Source: Phycisphaeraceae bacterium (GTDB lineage: Bacteria; Planctomycetota; Phycisphaerae; Phycisphaerales; UBA1924). From it: a stretch of 64,000 bases of DNA. The position numbers and the translations under genes were made by a program. The notes under the pieces were generated by a model, which was given only the letters and a program-made list of their open reading frames with translations, ran no database searches and was not told the origin of the DNA. The stretch lies in contig JAHBXE010000008.1 in NCBI GenBank assembly GCA_019636625.1, positions 62,001 to 126,000 on the forward strand, read 5' to 3'. Every line of letters begins with the position of its first letter. The stretch's first letter is position 1. Of the stretch, positions 51,795-59,525 are shown in pieces.

Positions 51795-53039
51795 TCACGC
51801 CCGCGGCCTCAGGAACGGCACGAGGACCACCGCCAGCGCCGCCACCGCAGCCCCCACGCCGAAAGTGACCGGGGCTCCGAACCTGTCCCAGAGCACGCCC
51901 GCCGCAAGGCTGGCGAGCAGCGCGACCAGCCCGTTCGCCATGGCAAACACGCCCATCGCTGTACCGCGCTTGTCCGGGGGCGCGTGGTCGGCCACCAACG
52001 CCTTGCCGACTCCGTCGGTCAGTGCCATGTATGCGCCGTACAACGCGAGCAACGGCCACACGCCGGCCGCCCCGGTGAAGGCAAACCCCGCGTACACCGC
52101 CGCGTAGATCACCCACCCGAGCGCGATCACCCGCCACCGCCCCAGGCGGTCGCTGACGACGCCCGCCGGGTACGAAAGAAGGGTGTAGGTGAGGTTGAAC
52201 AGGGCGTACGCCATCACCACGGACCAGGGAGACAGCCCGACATCACGAGCACGGAGCAGCAGGAATGCATCGCTCGAGTTGGCCAGCGAGAACACCAGCA
52301 TCAGGGCGACCGTCCGCCAGTATGCCGCTGGCAATCCAAGCCTCCCCGACCCGACTTGCACGCGCTGCCTTGCCGGCTCGTTCCGCCGATCGGCCTCGCG
52401 CAGCAGGAACGTCAGCGCGAGCGACATCAGCCCGAGCCCGGCGGAGATAGCGAACACGACGTGAAACGCCCATCGCGACTCTTCCTTCGGGGTGGCACGC
52501 TCGCCCTCGATCGGCGAACCGGTCAACCACCAGAGCAGCCCCGCCGCGAGCAATACCCCGACCATCGCACCCGCCGTGTCCATGGCGCGATGAAACCCAA
52601 ACGCGCGGCCCCGGATGGCGGGTTCCGCGGCATCGGCGATCAACGCATCGCGGGGGCTGGTGCGCAAACCCTTGCCGAGGCGGTCCACCAGACGACCCGC
52701 CAGCACCATCGGCCACGCGAACGCGAGCGCCATGAGCGTCTTGCCGAGTACCGGCAACCCGTAGCCGAAGTGCAGGTACGGCGTGCGCCGACCCCTCCGG
52801 TCGCTTCGAAACCCGGCCCACGCCGTCACGAACGCGACGACCAGCGCCGCGCCACCCTCGATTCCGCCGAGCACCGTGGCCGAGGCGCCGAGCACGCCGA
52901 CCACGAACATGGGGATCAGCGGGTAGACCATCTCGCTCGACACATCGGCGAAGAAGGACACCCATCCGAGCAGCACCACGGCGCGGGGCAGCTGTTTCCG
53001 GTTCTCCGGTGCAGGTTCCGTGGTGTCCTGGGTCTCCAC
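51795..53039 (-). CDS. Major facilitator superfamily transporter
   Basis: A 12-helix MFS permease of ~414 residues. TM1 is VVLLGWVSFFADVSSEMVYPLIPMFV, an opening found in a group of drug/metabolite MFS proteins. The loop 2-3 motif is AGFRSDRRGRRTPYLHFGYGLP, and VDRLGKGLRTSPRDALIADAAEPAIRGRAFGFHRAMDTAGA is characteristic of this subfamily. The frame is open up to 53234, overlapping the nitrilase gene; the GTG at 53039 (GGAG 8 nt upstream) gives a normal N-terminus and is preferred, though not certain. The substrate is unknown. It may be co-transcribed with the nitrilase gene upstream. Confidence 0.82.
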   Translation of the reverse strand: METQDTTEPAPENRKQLPRAVVLLGWVSFFADVSSEMVYPLIPMFVVGVLGASATVLGGIEGGAALVVAFVTAWAGFRSDRRGRRTPYLHFGYGLPVLGKTLMALAFAWPMVLAGRLVDRLGKGLRTSPRDALIADAAEPAIRGRAFGFHRAMDTAGAMVGVLLAAGLLWWLTGSPIEGERATPKEESRWAFHVVFAISAGLGLMSLALTFLLREADRRNEPARQRVQVGSGRLGLPAAYWRTVALMLVFSLANSSDAFLLLRARDVGLSPWSVVMAYALFNLTYTLLSYPAGVVSDRLGRWRVIALGWVIYAAVYAGFAFTGAAGVWPLLALYGAYMALTDGVGKALVADHAPPDKRGTAMGVFAMANGLVALLASLAAGVLWDRFGAPVTFGVGAAVAALAVVLVPFLRPRA

Positions 53040-53173
53040 TTTCGTGTCTCCGGAGTCGGGCGTGCACTCGACCTTCGGCTCAAGGTTCCCACGTGCCGTG
53101 TCCTCGCCTTGTGCCCTTGACTTACGGCCATCGGGACCCTCTACCCTGCGGCGTGCCGTCCGATCCCGCCGAC

Positions 53174-53962
53174 CTACCGCCTCGGCATGAACCCGATCCG
53201 TGCATCCTTCCACGCAGGGAACTTCTCCCGCCAACTGCGGACCTCGCGGGGATCGATCTCGACCGAGAGCGCCGTCTCTTCCGACCCCAGCTCTCCGACC
53301 ACTTCACCCCGGGGTGAGACCGCGATGCTTCCGCCGGCGTAGCTCAAGTTCGGGTCGCTCCCCGTGCGGTTCACGCCGAGCACATACGCCTGGTTCTCGA
53401 TGGCGCGTGCAATCAAGAGCGACCGCCAATGCATGGCACGGGCCTGCGGCCAGTTCGCCCCGATCGCAAACACATCCGCCCCGCGCTGCAACCCGACGCG
53501 GAACAGTTCCGGGAACCGAAGGTCATAACACACCGCCGGACACACCGTCATCGAGTCTTCACCGCTGCGCAACGGGAATGTCACAATCTCCGACCCGCCC
53601 GGAAACCGCTCGTGCTCTTTCCCCAAAGAAAACGGGTGAATCTTGGTGTACTCCGCCAGTACTTCCCCGTCCGGCCCGATGACCGTCGCCCGATTTTCCC
53701 CGCCTCCCGGTCCCTGAACCGTGCGTGATCCCTGCACGTACACCTCCAGGTCCGCGGCCAGTTGCTTGAGGTAGTTCAGCGTGGCAAGGTCCCCATCCCC
53801 TGTTCGTTCAACGTTGAAGGAAAATCCGGTGTCGAACATCTCTGGAAGCAGAATCAGATCTCCGGGCATCGGCCCCGCCCTTGCCACGAGGCGCTCCACC
53901 CGGTCGTAGTTCGTTTGCTTGTCCTCCCACGCGATGTCCAGTTGAATCAAGTGAGCCCGCAT
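53174..53962 (-). CDS. Carbon-nitrogen hydrolase (nitrilase superfamily)
   Basis: A 262-residue cytoplasmic amidase. The catalytic triad is visible: Glu in LILLPEMFDTGFS, Lys in YTKIHPFSLGKE and Cys in VCYDLRFPELFR. GANWPQARAMHWRSLLIARAIENQAYVLGVNRTG is typical of the omega-amidase / YafV-type branch, which deaminates 2-oxoglutaramate-like products. The Met at 53962 (MRAHLIQLDIAWEDKQTN) is the natural start; the upstream frame runs into the divergent maf gene. The exact substrate is inferred from the subfamily. Confidence 0.88.
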   Translation of the reverse strand: MRAHLIQLDIAWEDKQTNYDRVERLVARAGPMPGDLILLPEMFDTGFSFNVERTGDGDLATLNYLKQLAADLEVYVQGSRTVQGPGGGENRATVIGPDGEVLAEYTKIHPFSLGKEHERFPGGSEIVTFPLRSGEDSMTVCPAVCYDLRFPELFRVGLQRGADVFAIGANWPQARAMHWRSLLIARAIENQAYVLGVNRTGSDPNLSYAGGSIAVSPRGEVVGELGSEETALSVEIDPREVRSWREKFPAWKDARIGFMPRR

Positions 53963-54020
53963 GGTCTGTAGCGTAGCGACAATCCCGCAGACCTCGGAGC
54001 CCAGTAGACTCGAATCCGGT

Positions 54021-54617
54021 GTGAACCCCGAAACACCCATCCTCCATCTGGCCAGCCAGTCCGCCCGACGGCGGGACTTGCTGACGCGCCATGGCATCGC
54101 CCACCACGCATCTCACCCGGGCATCGATGACGGGTTGCTCCACCCCGGCAAGGTGCCCCCCGAACACTGGGTGGCAGCACTCGCCTATCTCAAGGCCGCC
54201 GCGGGCGTGCCCCTCTCCAACCGTCTTCCTGTGCTCGGCGCGGACACCGTCTGCGTCAAACACGGCCAGATCATCGGCCAGCCTTCTGACGCGGACGACG
54301 CCCGTCGGATCCTGCGCTTGCTGGAAAACGGCTCGCACCACGTCATCACCGGCGTCGCCCTCGTCTGGCCCGGCTCGTCCCGCCGCGAGATCTTCACCGA
54401 CCGCGCGGAGGTCCATGTCGGGGACATCGGTGACGACCGAATCGAAGACTACATCAAGTCCGGCCAGTGGCAGGGCAAGGCCGGCGCGTACAACCTCGCC
54501 GAACGCCTCGAAGCCGGCTGGCCCATCCGGTGCGACGGCGACCCGACCACGGTCATGGGCCTGCCGATGCGGGCGCTGCTGCCGCGCCTGGCCCGTTGGC
54601 GTGCTACCGTTGCCTGA
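54021..54617 (+). CDS. Maf-family nucleoside triphosphate pyrophosphatase
   Basis: A 198-residue Maf/Ham1-type house-cleaning pyrophosphatase hydrolysing non-canonical or modified NTPs. Signatures: LHLASQSARRRDLLTRHGI, VLGADTVCVKHGQIIGQPSD, and YIKSGQWQGKAGAYNLAE, whose GKAGAY matches the Maf C-terminal motif. The GTG at 54021 is chosen because the family N-terminus begins there; upstream frame residues overlap the divergent nitrilase start region. It is first in a likely operon with the next two genes (14 nt, then an 8-nt overlap). Confidence 0.88.
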   Translation: MNPETPILHLASQSARRRDLLTRHGIAHHASHPGIDDGLLHPGKVPPEHWVAALAYLKAAAGVPLSNRLPVLGADTVCVKHGQIIGQPSDADDARRILRLLENGSHHVITGVALVWPGSSRREIFTDRAEVHVGDIGDDRIEDYIKSGQWQGKAGAYNLAERLEAGWPIRCDGDPTTVMGLPMRALLPRLARWRATVA

Positions 54618-54631
54618 ACGAAGGCAACCGC

Positions 54632-55045
54632 ATGCCAAACAGCAGCGCATTCCTCCCTGTTTGGGTCGTGGCCCCGCTTGGGTTTCTTGTCCTGCTTGTC
54701 CTTGCAGGGCACCTGATCTCCGTCCGGGCCACCGTTGCCGACCCGCGCCGCCGGCGCATCCGCTTGGCCACCAGCGGGCTGCTCATGTTGATCGTGCCGA
54801 TCCTGGGCTACGGGCTGTGCGGCGCTACGCCCGACCGCTCGCGGGAGTTTGTCCTTGTCTGGCTCCTCGTTGCCTGCCTCATCATGTTCGTGATTCTGCT
54901 GGCTTTGGCGGACATGCTCCACTCGCTCTCCATCCATCGCGCCCAGTTGCGGGAGCTCCGGCGTTCACTCGGCGGACCCTCCTCTCGTCTTCCCCGGTCC
55001 ACCCATGCCCCGCAGCCAACGCCGAGCCCGGACGGCGATGCCTAG
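54632..55045 (+). CDS. Small membrane protein
   Basis: A 137-residue protein with three hydrophobic helices (LPVWVVAPLGFLVLLVLAGHLI, LATSGLLMLIVPILGYGLCG, FVLVWLLVACLIMFVILLALADML) and a basic, Pro/Ser-rich C-terminal tail. Family not recognised. AAGG precedes the ATG, and its stop overlaps the lpxK start by 8 nt, so it is co-translated with lpxK. Confidence 0.7.
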   Translation: MPNSSAFLPVWVVAPLGFLVLLVLAGHLISVRATVADPRRRRIRLATSGLLMLIVPILGYGLCGATPDRSREFVLVWLLVACLIMFVILLALADMLHSLSIHRAQLRELRRSLGGPSSRLPRSTHAPQPTPSPDGDA

Positions 55046-56138
55046 CCCCAAGCCCCCACTTCCGGCCCCCCTTGGCGTACCCCTGTCCTGGCTGTACCGG
55101 GCTGCCATCGGGCACATCAACCGGCGCTTTGACCGAGGCCGTGGCGTCGTGACCTTCGACCGCCCGGTCATCAGCGTCGGCAATCTCTCCGTCGGCGGCA
55201 CGGGCAAGACACCGATGGTCCGTCAGATTGTGCGCTGGCTCCTCGACGCCGGGCACCGACCCTGCATCGCGATGCGTGGATACGCCGCGGGCGATGGGCT
55301 CTCCGATGAGGCACAGCTGTACAGCGCGGCGTTCCCGACCGTCCCTATCGTCGCGCAGGCCAACCGCACCCTCGGCCTGATCCGGCTGTTTGCAAGTGAA
55401 CATGAGTCCGACGGCGAGCACTCGGACTGCATCGTGCTCGATGATGGATTTCAGCACCGGCAGATCGCCCGCACGCTGGACATCGTGCTGATCGATGCGA
55501 CGCGCAGCCCCTTTGCGGACCGACTGCTCCCCGCCGGTTTCCTGCGCGAACCGGTGGAATCGCTGAGACGGGCGGGGGCGGTGGTCATGACGCATGCCGA
55601 GGCCGTGTCGGAAGCTGATCTTTCCTCACTCATAGCGCAGGTTGAGAAAGTCCGGGGAGAGCGAGGCGGAGTTGATGCGGTCTGCGGGCATGAGTGGTCG
55701 GGACTCGCGGTGGGAACGGAGGGCATCGAGAATATCCGGCCTACGGCTTCGCTCGCCGGCAAGCGGGTTCTGGCGGTGTGCGCGATCGGGAACCCGGGAC
55801 CGTTCCTTCGCACGGTTGAGCGTGCCTCGGGCACGCCTCTCGTCGATTCCATAGTTTTGCGCGATCACGATCCGTACCGTGAGGAGACTGTGGATCGGAT
55901 CGTCACAACGGCGAAGCGCATCGGGGCCGGGGTGATCGTGGTGACCGAGAAGGACTGGGTGAAACTCCGCCACGTGGCAGCGGAACGGTGGCCGTGCGAG
56001 GTGGTCCGGCCGCGGCTGGAAGTCACGTTTGATCGCGGGGTGGAGATACTGCGAGCGCTCGTTCTGGAGGCCGCGATAACAACGGAAGAACCGACTGGAG
56101 CTCTCGAAGATCAGGGCAACGGGACCGCGAAGGTGTAG
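55038..56138 (+). CDS. lpxK: Tetraacyldisaccharide 4'-kinase
   Basis: A 366-residue P-loop kinase of the lipid A pathway that phosphorylates the 4' position of the disaccharide precursor at the inner membrane. The N-terminal membrane-associated helix (PLSWLYRAAIGHINRRF), the Walker-type VISVGNLSVGGTGKTPMVRQIV, RGYAAGDGLSDEAQLY, the family hallmark IVLDDGFQHRQIARTLDIVLID and VVTEKDWVKL are all present. The start at 55038 overlaps the previous gene by 8 nt; an ATG at 55005 would add 11 residues. Its presence argues for an LPS-bearing outer membrane. Its 3' end overlaps the convergent pseudopilin gene by 28 nt. Confidence 0.92.
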   Translation: MPSPKPPLPAPLGVPLSWLYRAAIGHINRRFDRGRGVVTFDRPVISVGNLSVGGTGKTPMVRQIVRWLLDAGHRPCIAMRGYAAGDGLSDEAQLYSAAFPTVPIVAQANRTLGLIRLFASEHESDGEHSDCIVLDDGFQHRQIARTLDIVLIDATRSPFADRLLPAGFLREPVESLRRAGAVVMTHAEAVSEADLSSLIAQVEKVRGERGGVDAVCGHEWSGLAVGTEGIENIRPTASLAGKRVLAVCAIGNPGPFLRTVERASGTPLVDSIVLRDHDPYREETVDRIVTTAKRIGAGVIVVTEKDWVKLRHVAAERWPCEVVRPRLEVTFDRGVEILRALVLEAAITTEEPTGALEDQGNGTAKV

Positions 56139-56974
56139 CCCGGTCCGGATAAGGCGCCAGGCGTCAACGGCATGTACGCCACCCGCCCATCGAGGAATCC
56201 GAGGACAGAGTAGTTCAGCCCTCCAAACTCCCCAACAACGTTTGCGCTGGCCGCGGCGAGCGCATCGCCCATTGGATCTGTGATCCACACGAAGTCGCTG
56301 GCTGGGCGCGCCGCCCTCGCCTGAGCAAGGCGGCTGATGGCGAGAGATCCCGTGTTGAATCGCTGCGTGAATGTCCCTGTCATGCCGGGCTGGTCCCACC
56401 ACCGCATGTTGATCAGGTAGCTCGTGCCGACGTCGTCGTAGGTGGAGATGCCCGGAGCGGAGTTCGGCCAAAGCCTTTGCCTCGTCGCCACGTCGCCCGG
56501 GGACCGGCACACCTTTACAGAAAAGGACTGGCGTTCGAGGAGCGTTGGCGTGCCGGTGAGAAATGTCCACGTCGGCCCGGCTCCGGCGTTGAAGTAACCC
56601 GCCGGCGCGGCCGGCATGTGGTTCTGCAGGTACGGGTTGAGGAAGCGGCTGTAGGCGGACTCATCGAAAACCCCACCGTACGCCGTGAGCCAGAAGGGGT
56701 TGCAGTTCTTCCCGCCGAAGTTCCACGTGTCCCATCCGCCAGAAATACTGCCGTTGTTGTAAGCGCACCCGCGTATGGGTGTGTAACCGTTGTGTTCGGA
56801 GCGGTAGGCATCGCACGCCGCCATAATCTGACGCACGTTGTTCATCGACTCATTCAGCCCGCTCGCGTTCCAGCGCTGTTTCATCGCCGGCAGCATCAAC
56901 ATCGCCAGGACAGCAACGATCGCACAAACCACCGCGAGTTCAATGAGTGTGAAGCCCTTCCGACGATGGGGCAT
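56111..56974 (-). CDS. Type II secretion / pilin-like pseudopilin
   Basis: A 287-residue protein with a prepilin signal: a short basic leader, then KGFTLIELAVVCAIVAVLAMLMLP, cleaved by prepilin peptidase before Phe, with the conserved Glu5. The long C-terminal domain is of the DUF1559 / planctomycete-type pseudopilin kind: MNNVRQIMAACDAYRSEHNGYTP, a Cys/Asn-rich loop, and a final strand pair with FLDGRVAYMPLTPG. The ATG at 56974, with GGAG about 8 nt upstream, is the correct start. Many planctomycetes encode dozens of such proteins; the partner machinery may include the secretin and FHA-ATPase of this window, which is inference. Confidence 0.86.
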   Translation of the reverse strand: MPHRRKGFTLIELAVVCAIVAVLAMLMLPAMKQRWNASGLNESMNNVRQIMAACDAYRSEHNGYTPIRGCAYNNGSISGGWDTWNFGGKNCNPFWLTAYGGVFDESAYSRFLNPYLQNHMPAAPAGYFNAGAGPTWTFLTGTPTLLERQSFSVKVCRSPGDVATRQRLWPNSAPGISTYDDVGTSYLINMRWWDQPGMTGTFTQRFNTGSLAISRLAQARAARPASDFVWITDPMGDALAAASANVVGEFGGLNYSVLGFLDGRVAYMPLTPGALSGPGYTFAVPLP

Positions 56975-57125
56975 GGCTGCATCTCCGGGGTGCTGTGTGG
57001 TTATACAGCCGAGCGTCAGATTGGTTCCTTGTGTCGTGCAATGCCCGGCGGGGACCCGCGTTGTGCTTGCGTGAGCGTTCGGCGGCCTTGGGGCCGGTCC
57101 GGAACCACATTGGAGAGGTATTGCC

Positions 57126-57839
57126 ATGATGCACTCACGTTGGATGCGGGTGGCGGGGTTGCTGGTGGGGCTCGGCGTGTGCAGCGCGGCCGCGGCACAG
57201 GATCAAAGGCCGGAAGGAAGGTCTGAACGGCGACCGGGCATGAACCGGCCTGAAGGTCGGCCGGAGTTCGGGCCCCAGGAACGTGGAGAGCGTCCCGACA
57301 TGGGTCGGGGCGAAGCCCAAAGACGCGGTGACCGTCGGCCGGATGATGGTTGGGGGGACGGGCGTGGTCAGCCGGAAGGTCGAGGCATGCGCGAACGCCG
57401 GATGGATGATCGCCGGTTTGAAGGTCGGCCACAGGGCGGGCCGGAGGGCCGCGGGGATCGGCGCGGGCCGGGCGACGAAGGCCGGGATATGCGGGGCCCG
57501 GGGCCGCGGCGGGAGATGGGCGGACCGGGACCGGGCCGTCGCGGGCCTGCTCTCCACGGCCAAGCACGTGGGCACCCAGCGCTGCAGAATCCTGAGTTCC
57601 GGAAGAAGGTCAAGAAGTTCCTGAAGAACCACCCGCAGGCGCGGGAGCGAATCATGGAACGGTTCATGGAACGGCGGGAGCAGATGGGCCCGCAGGTCGG
57701 TCGGGGCTTTGGCGCCGGCCCTCGGGCGGGCGAGTTCATGCAGCGTCGGTTTGGGCCTGAGGGGAAGGTCGGCCCCCGGGGCGATGATGATCGTGGTCCG
57801 CAGGGTGGTGATGACCGTGGACCTCGGCCGCGTCGGTGA
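57126..57839 (+). CDS. Secreted Arg/Gly/Pro-rich repetitive protein
   Basis: A 237-residue protein with a signal peptide (RVAGLLVGLGVCSAAAAQ). Most of the mature chain is low complexity: RPEGR, GPEGRGDRRGPGDEGRD and RGPGPRREMGGPGPGRRGP units dominated by Arg, Gly, Pro, Asp and Glu. Within it lies one helical island (~155-190: NPEFRKKVKKFLKNHPQARE...RFMERREQ) that looks like a folded or coiled segment. It is very basic and likely disordered; nucleic-acid, polyanion or mineral binding outside the cell is possible, but no family is recognised. GGAGAGG is well placed before the first ATG and a strong terminator follows, so it is monocistronic. Confidence 0.7.
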   Translation: MMHSRWMRVAGLLVGLGVCSAAAAQDQRPEGRSERRPGMNRPEGRPEFGPQERGERPDMGRGEAQRRGDRRPDDGWGDGRGQPEGRGMRERRMDDRRFEGRPQGGPEGRGDRRGPGDEGRDMRGPGPRREMGGPGPGRRGPALHGQARGHPALQNPEFRKKVKKFLKNHPQARERIMERFMERREQMGPQVGRGFGAGPRAGEFMQRRFGPEGKVGPRGDDDRGPQGGDDRGPRPRR

Positions 57840-57863
57840 AGACACAGTTATGCATGACGGTAC

Positions 57864-57906
57864 AAGGGGTGCTTCCCGGAATGAGTGACGGGAAGCGCCC
57901 CTTTTC
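57864..57906. terminator. Strong terminator between convergent genes
   Basis: A 14-bp stem AAGGGGTGCTTCCC / GGGAAGCGCCCCTT (57864-57877 with 57890-57903, one G-U pair) is followed by TTTT on the + strand. It lies 25 nt after the repetitive-protein stop and just before the msrBA stop, so it may also work, less well, for the reverse strand. Confidence 0.88.
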
Positions 57907-57914
57907 GTCTGAAG

Positions 57915-58997
57915 TCAGTTCTCGGGCAGCGGGCAGGACCCACCGTGCTTCAAGTGATAATCCTGGTGGTATTCTTCAGCGGGGTAGAAGGGTCCGGCAT
58001 CAACGACCGAGGCCACCTGGGTCACGATCTTTCGCTTGGCGAACCGATCGGTCTTCTGCTGTTCTTCGATGAACTTCTTCGCCGCGGCGAGGTGCTCCTC
58101 CGACTCGGCAAAGATGGCGGAGCGGTACTGGTCGCCGACATCAGGCCCCTGGCGGTTGAGCTGGGTGGGGTCGTGGAACTTGAAGAACCAGGCGAGCAGT
58201 TCGCTGTAGGAGACGACGGCGGGGTCGAAGACGACCTTGACGACCTCGGCGTGCCCCGTGTTCTCGTAGCACACCTGCTTGTACGTCGGGTTCTTCGTCC
58301 GACCACCCTGGTAACCGCTGATCGCGTCGATGACGCCGGGGACTTGCTGAAAGCGATCCTCAACGCCCCAGAAGCAGCCGCCGCCGAAGTAGGCGTTCTG
58401 GACCTTCACAGGGCGTGAGGCTTCGGGCCACGGGATCGTGCCGTCCTTCTTCTCGATGAACTCGAGCGAGGCGGAGTTCACGCAGTATCGGAGGTTCGTG
58501 GGCTTGGGGCCGTCGTCGAAGACATGGCCCTGGTGCGATCCGCAGCGAGTGCAGAGGATCTCGACTCGGGTCATGCCGTGGCTGGTGTCCTTCTCATAGG
58601 TGATGTGGTCGGGATCGAAAGGCCGGAAAAAACTGGGCCAGCCCGTGCCGGAGTTGAACTTGCTGTCGGAGGAAAACAGCGGCAGGCCGCAGAGCCGGCA
58701 AACATACACGCCATCCTTCTTGTTATCCGTGAGGTTGCCACAGAACGCGGGCTCGGTGCCCTTCTTCAGAAGAATGCGGGCCTCCTCGGGCGTGAGCTTC
58801 TTCGCGAGCTCGTCGATGCGGGCTTGCGTGAGAGGCCGGATGTCGTACGCGGACTTGGAGTGGGTAGGTTTCCTGGTTTCGGTCTTCATGAGTGACTTCT
58901 TCGCGGGCTGCGGACGGGCATTGGCGGCGAGGACCAAGGCCCCCGACAGAACACACGTGGCCAGACCAAGCGAGAACAGCATGAGAAACTTGTTCAT
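57915..58997 (-). CDS. Exported MsrB-MsrA fusion methionine sulfoxide reductase
   Basis: A 360-residue bifunctional enzyme repairing both R- and S-methionine sulfoxide in exported proteins. There is an N-terminal signal peptide ([22 protein letters not shown]). The MsrB domain (~50-195) has zinc CRLCG / CTRCG pairs, [14 protein letters not shown], and the catalytic Cys in [10 protein letters not shown]. The MsrA domain (~200-350) has the catalytic [12 protein letters not shown] and [26 protein letters not shown]. Fusion in the B-A order and an export signal suggest periplasmic repair using thioredoxin-type electrons across the membrane; no partner reductase is nearby. The start is the first Met at the signal peptide. 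Confidence 0.93.
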   Translation of the reverse strand: MNKFLMLFSLGLATCVLSGALVLAANARPQPAKKSLMKTETRKPTHSKSAYDIRPLTQARIDELAKKLTPEEARILLKKGTEPAFCGNLTDNKKDGVYVCRLCGLPLFSSDSKFNSGTGWPSFFRPFDPDHITYEKDTSHGMTRVEILCTRCGSHQGHVFDDGPKPTNLRYCVNSASLEFIEKKDGTIPWPEASRPVKVQNAYFGGGCFWGVEDRFQQVPGVIDAISGYQGGRTKNPTYKQVCYENTGHAEVVKVVFDPAVVSYSELLAWFFKFHDPTQLNRQGPDVGDQYRSAIFAESEEHLAAAKKFIEEQQKTDRFAKRKIVTQVASVVDAGPFYPAEEYHQDYHLKHGGSCPLPEN

Positions 58998-59138
58998 GGT
59001 GACTCCCGTGTGTATTCGATGCCGGAGAGGCGTTGGATTGTTGCAGGGAAAATACGGAGGGATCGGGGTTCGGGTTCGGTATGGAAAGAAACGGTCCGAA
59101 GGCGAGAGGCGGAAGGAGGAGACGGAGAGCGGGACGAT

Positions 59139-59525
59139 TCAAGGAGGCCCGTAGAGCTCGAGGGGGAGGTTGTCGGGATCTTTGAAGAAGGTAAAGCGGC
59201 GGCCGGTGAGCTCATCGATCCGCACGGTCTCGACCGGAACACCGTATCGGTGAAGGTGCTGGATGGCTTCATCGAGATCGGAAACCTCAAACGCGAGATG
59301 GCGCAGGCCGCTGGCTTCCGGGTTCGTCGGGCGCGGCGGCGGAGAGGGAAACGAGAACAACTCGATCTGACGGCCATCGGGCAGGGCGAGGTCGAGCTTG
59401 TACGAGTTGCGCTGGGCGCGGTAGGTCTCAGCGACGATCCGGAGTCCGAGCACTTCGACGTAGAAGTGCCGCGAGGCGGCGTAGTCGGAAGCGATGATGG
59501 CGATGTGGTGAATGCCGAGGATCAT
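59139..59525 (-). CDS. VOC-family protein (glyoxalase-like, YaeR type)
   Basis: A 128-residue single-domain vicinal-oxygen-chelate protein. ILGIHHIAIIASDYAASRHFYVEVLGLRIVAETYRAQRNSYKLDLAL, then RHLAFEVSDLDEAIQHL and the metal-ligand region FFKDPDNLPLELYG match the GloA2/YaeR branch. The metal ligands His, Glu and the terminal Glu are present. The reaction is not established for this branch. Its ATG overlaps the GH13 stop (ATGA, 59522-59525), so it is translated with the amylase-like gene. Confidence 0.88.
   Translation of the reverse strand: MILGIHHIAIIASDYAASRHFYVEVLGLRIVAETYRAQRNSYKLDLALPDGRQIELFSFPSPPPRPTNPEASGLRHLAFEVSDLDEAIQHLHRYGVPVETVRIDELTGRRFTFFKDPDNLPLELYGPP

Noticed and set aside
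53040..53234. N-terminal extension of the MFS transporter to 53234
   Set aside because: It overlaps the nitrilase coding end, has charged low-complexity sequence, and a GTG with a good ribosome-binding site exists at 53039.
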